Shown: positions 25,535-33,118 of the stretch, piece by piece | Position numbering within the stretch: the first letter of the stretch is position 1 | How the letters are laid out: each line of letters begins with the position of its first letter | Source: Streptomyces sp. col6 | GTDB lineage: Bacteria > Actinomycetota > Actinomycetes > Streptomycetales > Streptomycetaceae | Direction: 5' to 3' | DNA: 64,000 bases | NCBI RefSeq assembly: GCF_008042035.1 | Contig: NZ_RDBL01000012.1 | Span: 124,001-188,000, forward strand | The notes under the pieces: model-generated | The model's database searches: none | Seen by the model: the letters and a program-made list of their open reading frames with translations, nothing else | Told to the model about the DNA's origin: nothing | Translations under genes and position numbers: made by a program

Positions 25535-26473
25535 TCATCGCTCCCGGCCGCACTCGTTCAGGAAAATCTCTCCCGGCAGCTCGAAGGCCTCGAAGACGCG
25601 CGGATCGGCGAACACGACGTTGCGCGCGATGCGACCCTCGGTGACGGTGAAGACCTGCAAGGTGTGCAGCCGGTGCCCGCCGCCGGGTCCCGGTGCGTAG
25701 GCGGCGAGGGCGGGCTGCCCGTTGGCGGTGAGCTCCCGCATGCCCCAGCCACTGCCGCGCATCCGGAACACCCGCTCCAGGAACCTGCCGTAGTCCCGGC
25801 TGCCCCGGTACCACAACGGCACCGGGGGCATCTCCAGCACCGCGTCGTCGGCCAGCAGCCGCACCAGCGCGGGCACGTCCGCCGCCTCGAACGCCCGCAT
25901 GTACCGCTCGATGACCGCGCGCGCCTCGGGATCGTCGGGCTCGCCGACCTCACCGGCGTCGCCCATGTCGGCAAGGGCGGCGCGCGCCCGCTGCAACGCG
26001 CTGTTGACCGCCGCGACCGTGGTTCCCAGCTGCTCGCCTACCTCGGCTGCGGTGAACTGCAGGACGTCGCGCAGCACCAGTACCGCCCGCTGCCGCGCCG
26101 GGAGCACCTGCACCGCGGCCACCCACGCCAGTCTCAGGTCGGCCCTGGCCTCCACGTCGAACCGCGCCTCGGGAAACGGGTGCAGCCAGGGCACGTCCAG
26201 GGCCGGAGTCAGGGGCGCCTCGGGGTCGCCGCTCGGTGCGCCCAGGCCGGAGGGCAGCGGACGGCGCCCGCGGCCCTCCAGCGCGGTGAGGCACACATTG
26301 GCGGCGATCCGGTACAGCCAGGTCCGTACCGCCGCGCGTGCGGGGTCGTAGCGGTCCCGGGCCTTCCAGGCGCGCAGCAGCGTCTCCTGCACCAGATCCT
26401 CGGCGTCGTGCACCGATCCCGTCATCCGGTAGCAGAACGCCACCAACTCGCCCCGGTGCGACTCGAATTCCAC
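25535..26473 (-). CDS. ECF sigma factor with C-terminal SnoaL-like domain
   Basis: A 312-residue sigma-70 family factor. Region 2 spans residues 1-70 (GELVAFCYRMTGSVHDAEDL, then VQETLLRAWK), and region 4 about 115-170 (QVLPARQRAVLVLRDVLQF, then TAAEVGEQLGTTVAAVNSAL). A SnoaL/NTF2-like tail spans about 190-305 (AVIERYMRAFEAADVPALVR). The tail replaces a separate anti-sigma factor and is thought to control activity in this class. The start at 26473 places region 2 at the N-terminus. Probable co-transcription with the DHFR-like reductase. Confidence 0.9.
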   Translation of the reverse strand: MEFESHRGELVAFCYRMTGSVHDAEDLVQETLLRAWKARDRYDPARAAVRTWLYRIAANVCLTALEGRGRRPLPSGLGAPSGDPEAPLTPALDVPWLHPFPEARFDVEARADLRLAWVAAVQVLPARQRAVLVLRDVLQFTAAEVGEQLGTTVAAVNSALQRARAALADMGDAGEVGEPDDPEARAVIERYMRAFEAADVPALVRLLADDAVLEMPPVPLWYRGSRDYGRFLERVFRMRGSGWGMRELTANGQPALAAYAPGPGGGHRLHTLQVFTVTEGRIARNVVFADPRVFEAFELPGEIFLNECGRER

Positions 26474-26510
26474 GGGGCCATCATGCTGTATCCGGTCCCA
26501 CCCCGGACTG

Positions 26511-28106
26511 CTACCGCGGTGTCGGCACCGTGGGCAGGTACCGGGGCGCGTGCCTGCCGTCCAGCCGGTGCTCCACCGCCGCGCCGAGGGACAACAGGTC
26601 GGTGTCCCGGCCGTCGCCGGCCATCAGGAGCAGCCCCACCGGCAGCTCGCCCACGAATCCGGCGGGCACCGACAGCGAGGGGTACCCGGCGACGGCGGCG
26701 GGGGTGGACGACGGGATCACGTCGTTGTCGCCGCGGCCGCAGTCGGTGGTCCACGCGGGCGGGTTCGCCGGGGAGGCGATGGCATCCAGGCCGTGCGCGG
26801 CCATGACCTCGTCGATGGAGCGGCGGGACAGATCCGTCAGCTCCGTGCGCATCGCCACGTACTCCGGATCGGTGGTGGACGGTGCGGCGAGGGCCTGTTC
26901 GAAGAGTTCCTGCCCGGCGAAGCAGGTCTGCTCCTGCGGGTGGGTCCGGTTGAACTCGATCAGCTCGGCCAGGTCGCGCGGGCCGTTCCGGGTGGCGAGG
27001 TAGGCGTCGATGTCCCGGTGGAACTCGCTGAGCAGGGCCGGGAATTCGAGTTCGGCCAGGCGTTCCTGGTACGGGAGGTCCACCTCGACGATCTCGGCCC
27101 CCGCGGCTCGCAGCCGTTCGGCCGTGCGCGTCATGAGGGCGTCGACCTCGGTGCCGAGCACCGGAAGCCGCCACAGGCCGATGCGTTTGCCGCGCAGTGC
27201 GCCGGGCCGGGCCGCGGCTTCCGCCAGGTCCGGGGCACCGACGTGCGCGGTGTCATCGCCGCTGAGGACCGACAGGGTGAGCGCGGTGTCGATCACGTTA
27301 CGGGCCATGGGGCCCGCGGTGTCCTGCTCGGCGGAGATCGGGACGATGCCCGACTGGCTGATCACGCCGAGGCTCGGCTTGAGGCCCACGACGGCGTTCA
27401 TCCCTGCGGGGCAGACGATGGAGCCGTCCGTCTCGGTGCCGATCGCCACCTGCGCCAGCGAGGCGGCGAGCGCGGCGGCCGACCCGGCGGACGAGCCGCA
27501 GGGATTGCGGTCCAGGACGTACGGGTTGTGCGTCTGGCCGCCCACCGCCGACCAGCCGGATGTCGGCTTCGCCGCACGGAAGTTGGCCCACTCGGAGAGA
27601 TTGGCCTTGCCGAGGATCACCGCGCCGCCCGCCCGGAGCTTCGTGACCAGCTCCGCGTCGTTCTTCGGTGGCTTCCCGGCGAGTGCCAGCGAACCGGCGG
27701 TGGTCGGCATGTCGCGGGTGTTCACGTTGTCCTTGAGGAGGACCGGGATGCCGTCCAGCGGGCCCCGGGACCTGCCGAGACGGCGCCTGAGGTCACTGGC
27801 CGCCGCCTGCCCCAGAGCTGTCGGGCTGGTGCGCAGGACCGCGTTGATCCGAGGGTCGACGGCCCTGATGCGGCGCAGGTAGGCGAGGGTCAGCCGGACC
27901 GAGGACAGCGCCCCGCGGGACATACGGGCCTGCAGTTCGGGGATGGTGACCGTGTCGAGGTCGATGCCGCCGACCAGCGTCGATTCGGCGGATCGCGCCG
28001 AGTCGCCGGGGCGGGTGCGAGCGGCCGCCTGCGGACCGGGCGTCACCGCGATCAAGGGGGCCACGACCAGGATCGCGGTCAGGGCCGCCATGCTTCTCGT
28101 CTTCAT
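26511..28106 (-). CDS. Secreted amidase (amidase signature family)
   Basis: A 531-residue exported amidase. The signal peptide covers about residues 1-30 (MKTRSMAALTAILVVAPLIA). The Ser-cis-Ser-Lys triad is visible: Lys in IPVLLKDNVNTRDMP (about 112), the cis-Ser and nucleophile region in NPCGSSAGSAAALAASLAQV (about 190-210), then GTETDGSIVCPAG. The family hydrolyses carboxamides, and an extracellular location suggests peptide-amide or environmental amide use. The ATG at 28106 follows GGGGTGG; an in-frame GTG at 28115 is the alternative. Confidence 0.92.
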   Translation of the reverse strand: MKTRSMAALTAILVVAPLIAVTPGPQAAARTRPGDSARSAESTLVGGIDLDTVTIPELQARMSRGALSSVRLTLAYLRRIRAVDPRINAVLRTSPTALGQAAASDLRRRLGRSRGPLDGIPVLLKDNVNTRDMPTTAGSLALAGKPPKNDAELVTKLRAGGAVILGKANLSEWANFRAAKPTSGWSAVGGQTHNPYVLDRNPCGSSAGSAAALAASLAQVAIGTETDGSIVCPAGMNAVVGLKPSLGVISQSGIVPISAEQDTAGPMARNVIDTALTLSVLSGDDTAHVGAPDLAEAAARPGALRGKRIGLWRLPVLGTEVDALMTRTAERLRAAGAEIVEVDLPYQERLAELEFPALLSEFHRDIDAYLATRNGPRDLAELIEFNRTHPQEQTCFAGQELFEQALAAPSTTDPEYVAMRTELTDLSRRSIDEVMAAHGLDAIASPANPPAWTTDCGRGDNDVIPSSTPAAVAGYPSLSVPAGFVGELPVGLLLMAGDGRDTDLLSLGAAVEHRLDGRHAPRYLPTVPTPR

Positions 28107-28172
28107 GGCGGCCACCCCACTACACCTGGACGGTGCGGCACAAGGGGACCTGCGTGCACGGCTGTTGACGTG

Positions 28173-28571
28173 TCAGCGTGCGAACTTCTCGATGGCCGCC
28201 GGGGTGACGGGGGTGAAGAAGTTCACGAGGTTTCCGTCGGGGTCGCGGAACAGCAGGGCCTTGTTGCCCCAGGGCATCGTGGTGGGTTCGTTGACGAAGT
28301 CGGTGACGAAGCCGGTCAGATTCCTGTACACGGCATCCACGTCATCGACGAGGAATTCGATGATCACGCTGCGATTGTCCGCCGGGCGGGCAGAGCCGGG
28401 GGCGAACAGCGGGACGGTACGGGTGCTGCCGATCGCCAGGGTGGCACGCGCCGTCCTGAGCTCGGCGAAGTCCTCGTTCGCCCACGTCGCCCGCGCCCCC
28501 GTGACTCGCTCGTAGAAGCCGACGAGGCGCGCCACATCGCCGGTGATGATACGGATCGAGACGAGTTCCAT
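28173..28571 (-). CDS. Glyoxalase/bleomycin-resistance (VOC) family protein
   Basis: A 132-residue VOC-fold protein with paired beta-alpha-beta-beta-beta modules (MELVSIRIITGDVARLVGFY at the start, ALLFRDPDGNLVNFFTPVTP near the end). The metal-ligand Glu/His pattern is only partly kept, so it may bind a ligand rather than catalyse. The ATG at 28571 has an AGGAGA ribosome site. It is divergent from a WYL-domain regulator, with a 23-bp imperfect palindrome in the 93-bp gap, and is the likely regulatory target. Confidence 0.88.
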   Translation of the reverse strand: MELVSIRIITGDVARLVGFYERVTGARATWANEDFAELRTARATLAIGSTRTVPLFAPGSARPADNRSVIIEFLVDDVDAVYRNLTGFVTDFVNEPTTMPWGNKALLFRDPDGNLVNFFTPVTPAAIEKFAR

Positions 28572-28622
28572 GGAAATCTCCTGGGTTGTTCCGGAGGGGT
28601 ACCTGGCGCAGGCTAGGGGAAA

Positions 28623-28645
28623 TACTGGACAGAATCGGTCCTGTA
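28623..28645. promoter_or_regulatory. Operator candidate between VOC and WYL genes
   Basis: A 23-bp imperfect palindrome with half-site TACnGGAC and mirrored GTCCnGTA (outer bases match on both arms). It is centred in the gap between the divergent genes. It ends 7 bp before a TAGGCT -10 box of the regulator gene, so protein bound here would cover the -35 region. Confidence 0.6.
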
Positions 28646-28652
28646 TGCGCGT

Positions 28653-28658
28653 TAGGCT
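28653..28658 (+). promoter_or_regulatory. Leaderless -10 box of the WYL regulator
   Basis: TAGGCT lies 6 nt before the ATG at 28665, and no ribosome site is present. This predicts a leaderless mRNA. Confidence 0.5.
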
Positions 28659-28664
28659 GCGGGA

Positions 28665-29696
28665 ATGTCCCCTCCCACCAGCCGTGTGCTGACGCTCCTG
28701 GAGCTGTTGCAGTCGGGCGGCACCCGGACAGTGGCCGAGCTCGCCGGGCGGCTCGGCGTCGAAGGGCGCACCGTGCGCCGGTACGTGCGGCAGCTGATCG
28801 ACCTCGATGTGCCCGTGGAATCGGTGCGGGGCCGCTACGGCGGCTACCGGCTGGCGCCCGGGTACCGCTTGCCCCCTCTCATGCTCGGCAACGACGAGGC
28901 GCTGGCCGTGCTGCTCGGCCTGGTGGCCGGCCGCCGGGCAGGTCTGACGGCGACGGAGCGCACGGCGAGCGAGACGGCATCGGCGAAGATCCGGCGCATC
29001 CTGCCCAAGCACATCGCCCGCCGGCTCGACGCACTCCTGGAGGACCTCGCCTTCACGGATCAGCCCGGCCAGTTCGACACTCCGGACGCCGAGGTCCTGC
29101 TCACCGTCGCCGACGCGGTGCGCCACCGCCGGGCGGTCTCGATCCGCTATGCCGACCGCGAGGGGCGGCACAGCGAACGCACCCTGCACGCGTACGGGAT
29201 CGTCGCCCACGGGGGCCGGTGGTACGTCACGGGCGAGGACGCCCGGGTCGGCGAGAGCCGGACCTTCCGGCTCGATCGCATCGCATACGTGCGAGCCCTG
29301 CCCGACACGTTCGAAGCGCCCGTGGATTTCGATCCCGCAGAGCACGTGTTGTCGGGCTTCGCCTCGGCCGAATACCGGCATGAGGTGGCCCTGCGCATCC
29401 ACGGGACGGTCGGGCAGATCCGCGCCGTCCTTCCGGCAAGCGTCGCAAGGCTGGAGGCGCAGGCACCCACGGCCGATGAGGACGCCCGGACCCCGCGCTG
29501 GCTGCGCGTCGAGCTGCGGGCGGAGCGGCTCGACTGGCTGCCTCCCGTACTCGCCTCGCTCGACCGGCCGTTCGTCATCGAGCGCCCCGCCGAACTCCGC
29601 GACCTCGTGGCCGCGTTCGCCGACCGTCTCGCGTCCTACGCCACCGAATCCGGCTGCGTGGCCGATACTCACCCCCGTTGTGCGACATCCGGGTAA
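28665..29696 (+). CDS. YafY-type WYL-domain transcriptional regulator
   Basis: A 343-residue regulator. The N-terminal HTH_11 winged helix (about 1-60; TVAELAGRLGVEGRTVRRYV) is followed by a linker with the GRYGGYRLAPGYRLPPL signature. The WYL domain (about 140-215; AVSIRYADREG, then GGRWYVTGEDA) and a C-terminal WCX extension ending near 325 come next. WYL domains bind ligands or nucleic acid. It is divergent from the VOC protein and probably controls that gene and itself through the intervening palindrome. Confidence 0.92.
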   Translation: MSPPTSRVLTLLELLQSGGTRTVAELAGRLGVEGRTVRRYVRQLIDLDVPVESVRGRYGGYRLAPGYRLPPLMLGNDEALAVLLGLVAGRRAGLTATERTASETASAKIRRILPKHIARRLDALLEDLAFTDQPGQFDTPDAEVLLTVADAVRHRRAVSIRYADREGRHSERTLHAYGIVAHGGRWYVTGEDARVGESRTFRLDRIAYVRALPDTFEAPVDFDPAEHVLSGFASAEYRHEVALRIHGTVGQIRAVLPASVARLEAQAPTADEDARTPRWLRVELRAERLDWLPPVLASLDRPFVIERPAELRDLVAAFADRLASYATESGCVADTHPRCATSG

Positions 29697-29701
29697 GCCC
29701 G

Positions 29702-30265
29702 TCAGCGGTCGATCGGCTGAATACGGTCCAGGCCACTCTCGCGGAGGATGCGGTCGACCGTGCCGTCCAGGGTGCTGTCCGCGTCGATGACGGTCTCCAG
29801 GGCGTCGGGCAGCAGGTCCTTCTCCCGGAACCAGTCGGTGAGATGGCCGGGGGTGACATGCCGGAGGTACTCGGTATCCGGCTTCGTCGCGTGCCGGCGT
29901 ACCGTCTCGTCGTACGGCACATCGAGGTAGTAGCAGCGCGAGACACCACGGTGGGCGCGGACCAGGTCCCGGAGCATGGGTCCGTAGCGGTCGGCGTACA
30001 GGATGCCTTCGACGACGACGTGGAAGCCGTTGTCCAGGGCGTAACGGGCGGTGAGGTCGATCAGGCCGATATTGGCTCCGCCGGGCCGGTCGCGTTCGCG
30101 CAGCACGATGCGTCGGAGGTTGTCCTGGCCGACGACGGCGAGGTTGCGCCCGAAGCGCTCCCGCAGACCGGCCGCGACGGAGGACTTGCCCGAGGCGCTG
30201 TTGCCGCGGACCACGATCAGGCGCGTGTTCCGCGTTCCCACCGTCCGCGGTGCTGCCCCCGTCAT
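29702..30265 (-). CDS. P-loop kinase/ATPase (zeta-toxin-like fold)
   Basis: A 187-residue P-loop protein with the Walker A motif GNSASGKS at residues 21-28. It fits small phosphotransferases of the AAA_33/kinase group (chloramphenicol phosphotransferase-, uridine kinase- and zeta-like). The lid-like region TPGHLTDWFREKDLLPDA is typical of one actinobacterial subgroup annotated as kinases. Its ATG overlaps the stop of a 62-codon upstream reading frame (ATGA). The substrate is unknown, and no antitoxin-like epsilon protein is visible, so a toxin role is unlikely. Confidence 0.85.
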   Translation of the reverse strand: MTGAAPRTVGTRNTRLIVVRGNSASGKSSVAAGLRERFGRNLAVVGQDNLRRIVLRERDRPGGANIGLIDLTARYALDNGFHVVVEGILYADRYGPMLRDLVRAHRGVSRCYYLDVPYDETVRRHATKPDTEYLRHVTPGHLTDWFREKDLLPDALETVIDADSTLDGTVDRILRESGLDRIQPIDR

Positions 30266-30450
30266 GCGCCGTCTTCCGCGATGTGCGGCCGCACTCGGTG
30301 CGCACGGCGATGTTCCCCGTTCACGGTCCCGAGCGGCAGGGGCTGCGGGAAACCCTGGCGCGGCAGGGTGTGGTGCCGGCCCAGGACGAGCCGGTTGTGG
30401 GGCATCGGCAGGTCCCGGCGCGGACCGGGCACAGACGCCTTCTCAGTCAT
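30262..30450 (-). CDS. Small hypothetical protein coupled to the kinase
   Basis: A 62-residue reading frame beginning MTEKASVPGPRRDL, preceded by a good ribosome site (GGGAGAG, 7 nt before the ATG). Its TGA overlaps the kinase ATG. It is basic and rich in Arg, His and Pro, without recognisable domain or membrane segment. The coupling and ribosome site argue that it is translated; it may be a real small protein or an upstream frame that sets kinase expression. Confidence 0.42.
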   Translation of the reverse strand: MTEKASVPGPRRDLPMPHNRLVLGRHHTLPRQGFPQPLPLGTVNGEHRRAHRVRPHIAEDGA

Positions 30451-30637
30451 CCGCAGCTCTCCCTCGAAAACACCTCGATGCCGGCAGCGTACGCAGCATT
30501 GCTGTGGCACGCTGCCACGGACGCCCTCCCATGCCTGCCCGTCGGGCGACGGCGCACCCCGGATGTCCGCCCGGGGTAAGCACCGCACTCATCTTGCTAT
30601 GCGTTCAACTTACCTGCGGGATGGGCATCTTCACGTC
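30451..30637. other. Intergenic region between kinase operon and membrane set
   Basis: A stretch of 187 bp between the divergent genes at 30450 (minus) and 30638 (plus). It must hold both promoters. Apart from AT-richer sequence near 30590-30620 I see no clear palindrome. An open frame running through it on the plus strand lacks a ribosome site and is not called. Confidence 0.4.
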
Positions 30638-31090
30638 ATGAGTGACCTCGATGCAAGGTCTTGGCGGTCGGTGGCATGGCGGGTAGCGGTCCCGGTCCTC
30701 GTCTTCTCGGGCAGCACGACGATGGTGATGACACTCAGGTTCTCCTGGACCCCTCGTGCCGACAGTGACCGCTGGGCAGTGGCCATGGTGGTCGCCGTGT
30801 TCCTCAGCGGCTTGGCGGCCAGCACATTCGAGTGGGTCCGCAGCAGGGGCGGCACGTCCCATCCCGGAAACGGCCCGGCGTCGGCCGGCAGACAGCATGT
30901 CACCGCAGGCAGGGACAGCGAGAACATCGTGGCCCGAGAGGACATCGGCGTCGACGGGCCGGGCGCGCCGCTGCCGGCCGCCAGACGCCGTGCGGCGGCG
31001 CCGTTCGATCAGCGCGTGAAGTCGGGCCGTCGCAGCCGGAACATCGTGGCCGGGGGAAGCGTCGCGCTCCCGCCGGAGCAGAGGGAGTAG
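30638..31090 (+). CDS. Membrane protein with two GRxSxNxVA repeats
   Basis: A 150-residue protein with two predicted membrane helices (about residues 12-33 and 45-66) and a cytoplasmic tail. The tail contains two copies of one motif, VTAGRDSENIVAREDI (88-103) and VKSGRRSRNIVAGGSV (127-142), separated by a Pro/Ala/Arg linker. The next gene product begins with a third copy. The set 30638-33036 is probably an operon. I do not recognise the family. The repeats look like short beta-strand units of the kind found at ends of actinobacterial conflict or scaffold proteins, which is only a resemblance. Confidence 0.6.
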   Translation: MSDLDARSWRSVAWRVAVPVLVFSGSTTMVMTLRFSWTPRADSDRWAVAMVVAVFLSGLAASTFEWVRSRGGTSHPGNGPASAGRQHVTAGRDSENIVAREDIGVDGPGAPLPAARRRAAAPFDQRVKSGRRSRNIVAGGSVALPPEQRE

Positions 31091-31096
31091 CGGTCG

Positions 31097-32014
31097 GTGG
31101 GTGAGAACCGCCCGGAGGTGCGTCAGCAGGTCCGCTCCGGCAGAGGAAGCGTCAACACCGTGGCTGCGGGGGACGTGGACACCGTGCAGGTCACGAACCA
31201 CTACCACCGGGCGAAATGGACCGGTGTGATCACTTGCGCCTCTGCCGTCGCTTTCGGCGTGGTGTACTACCTCGCCGGTGACCCCGACGTCAGGGACGCG
31301 CTCGCCAGTGGACCGCCGCTGAGTGTCACGGTGCAGACCGATGACACCACTCTTGACCACAACGGGGCGTGGTTCTTTCCGGGAAGGCCGCTGAGCGCCG
31401 GACAGACACTCCCCGCCGACCAGGTGGCCGCGATCATGTCGAAGCGGTCCGACGGGGTGGACACCTACGGGACCACCACACGGGTGACGCTCGAGGGCAA
31501 CCGCCATCACACCGTCGACATCACGGGCATCCATATCAAGGTCCGCAGCAAGGCCGTCCCCGCACCGGGCGGGACCCTGCTCGTCTACCCGTCCCAGGGT
31601 GAGGACACCAACATCCGGATCGGGTTCAACCTCGACGAAGCGGTTCCCGTTCCCCGGAACGTCGATCCCAGTGACAAGGGGTTCGGAAGCCGCTACTTCG
31701 ACGGCCACTCGGTCTCCGTCAAGAAGGGGGAGATCGTGAACTTCGGCTTCAGCTTCCAGACCGTCACATGGGACATCACCTACGACCTCGTTCTCGACGA
31801 GGTGATCGACGGCAGGCGCACCACACAGACGGTGACCAACGGATCCCGGCCGTTCCACACCAGGGGAATCGCCAAGGCCTACGACCAAGCGCTCGACACG
31901 GACTACCAGGGCACTTTCAGCGTCACAGACAGCGCGGACGCGACGGCACAGATATGCGGCACGCCGTGCAAGGTCTGGCTGGACCAGGTCAGCGCATCCG
32001 CTACGGCGAAGTAG
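31097..32014 (+). CDS. Membrane-anchored extracellular hypothetical protein
   Basis: A 305-residue protein. The short cytoplasmic N-terminus holds VRSGRGSVNTVAAGDV (12-27), the third copy of the motif shared with the preceding gene. Then comes one transmembrane helix (about 41-60) and a long beta-rich external domain (about 70-300) with two Cys near the end (QICGTPCKV). The GTG at 31097 follows GAGGGAG and lies 6 bp after the previous stop. The function is unknown; the topology suggests an envelope protein assembled through the shared motif. Confidence 0.65.
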   Translation: MGENRPEVRQQVRSGRGSVNTVAAGDVDTVQVTNHYHRAKWTGVITCASAVAFGVVYYLAGDPDVRDALASGPPLSVTVQTDDTTLDHNGAWFFPGRPLSAGQTLPADQVAAIMSKRSDGVDTYGTTTRVTLEGNRHHTVDITGIHIKVRSKAVPAPGGTLLVYPSQGEDTNIRIGFNLDEAVPVPRNVDPSDKGFGSRYFDGHSVSVKKGEIVNFGFSFQTVTWDITYDLVLDEVIDGRRTTQTVTNGSRPFHTRGIAKAYDQALDTDYQGTFSVTDSADATAQICGTPCKVWLDQVSASATAK

Positions 32015-32025
32015 GCGGGAAGCGG

Positions 32026-33036
32026 GTGAAGCCGACCGGCATGAGCACAAACCGCAGGATGACGCTGGTACTGGTCGTCGCCGTGATTCTGGCGGGACTG
32101 GGTGGCTATCTGGCGAGACAGCGGGATGCCACGGCTCCGGAATCGGCCACCCCGCGCACCGGCGCGTCCACTGCCGCTCCGGAGCGGTCCACCGCCGTAC
32201 CGAGCCCCAGCCCGTCCGACGACAAGCCGTCCTCCCGGTGCGCCGCCGCACCGGACAAGGTCACCGCCCCGTCGCCGAAGGTCCGGCTCGCATTCTCCAC
32301 CGCGAGCTGGCGCAGCTGCCTCACCCGCGTCACACGCAGCGGGACCGGAAAAGGAGGTGTGCGGTACGAGGTCGACGCGACCCTGCCGGTCTTCTGGTCG
32401 GCGAACAAGTCGGTCGACGCGCTCAACTCACGGCTCAGGAGCCGCATCGACGACGACGTGAAGCATTTCCTCGCCGCTGTAGACGAGACCACGACCGACA
32501 TGGCTCAGGGCGCGACGTTCACCCTCTCCGAGCTGCCCAGGATCAACCAGGTGGGCCGACTGGCCGTGATCCAGTTCACCGGTCAGGAGTATGTCGGTGG
32601 CTCCCACGGCGGGCTGGTCGACGACTGGATCAACATCGACACGGGCACCTGGACAATCCTGGACAAGAACCGGATCCTCCTTCCCGAAGCCCGGCGGACC
32701 GAGGGTGCCACCAGGCTGGCCAGGTTGATAGCCCCCAAGATCATGGGCACGAGCACGTCCTGCACCACGGACGCGAAAACCCTCCTCGCCGGCGGTCAGA
32801 CGCCCAAGAGCACGGCCACGCCCATGAGCTATCAAGACACCATGAAGATGGGCTTCCAGTACGGCGGCGAACTCGTCGTCGACTTCCCGCCCTACTATCT
32901 CTTCGCCTACGGCTGTGAAATAGGCTCCGCCACGCTCCGACTCCGCGATCTCGGCGGCCTGATCGACCCGGGCACGGCTGCCCTGGCCACCGCAGCCGTC
33001 GCGCCCGAGGTCCCCCCTTCACCCTTCGACGGCTGA
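32026..33036 (+). CDS. Anchored extracellular protein with RsiV/DUF3298-like domain
   Basis: A 336-residue protein. The N-terminal membrane helix (about 12-30) is followed by a Ser/Thr/Pro linker (to about 75) and a folded domain. In that domain EYVGGSHGGLVDDWINIDTG (about 190) and the C-terminal FPPYYLFAYGCEIGSATLRL resemble the DUF3298/RsiV C-terminal fold, a domain that in RsiV binds lysozyme. The GTG at 32026 has GGGAAG upstream; an ATG at 32041 without ribosome site is the alternative. It is third in the apparent envelope operon starting at 30638. Confidence 0.65.
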   Translation: MKPTGMSTNRRMTLVLVVAVILAGLGGYLARQRDATAPESATPRTGASTAAPERSTAVPSPSPSDDKPSSRCAAAPDKVTAPSPKVRLAFSTASWRSCLTRVTRSGTGKGGVRYEVDATLPVFWSANKSVDALNSRLRSRIDDDVKHFLAAVDETTTDMAQGATFTLSELPRINQVGRLAVIQFTGQEYVGGSHGGLVDDWINIDTGTWTILDKNRILLPEARRTEGATRLARLIAPKIMGTSTSCTTDAKTLLAGGQTPKSTATPMSYQDTMKMGFQYGGELVVDFPPYYLFAYGCEIGSATLRLRDLGGLIDPGTAALATAAVAPEVPPSPFDG

Positions 33037-33106
33037 CTCCACTGAGGCGGAGCCCGGTTCGCACCGCAGCGACTTCCGTCCGACCACTGCCGGTGCACGA
33101 GGTCGT

Positions 33107-33112
33107 TAGGAT
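33107..33112 (+). promoter_or_regulatory. Leaderless TAGGAT -10 box
   Basis: TAGGAT, a consensus Streptomyces -10, sits exactly 6 nt before the ATG at 33119. There is no ribosome site, which predicts a leaderless transcript. Confidence 0.6.
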
Positions 33113-33118
33113 CCGTCC

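Noticed and set aside
29702..30450. Zeta/epsilon toxin-antitoxin pair
   Set aside because: The P-loop protein has a zeta-like fold signature, but the small upstream frame shows no similarity to epsilon and lacks helical character.
30250..30579. 109-codon plus-strand frame near the kinase start
   Set aside because: No ribosome site, and it is antisense to the kinase start and the coupled small frame, which has a better initiation region.
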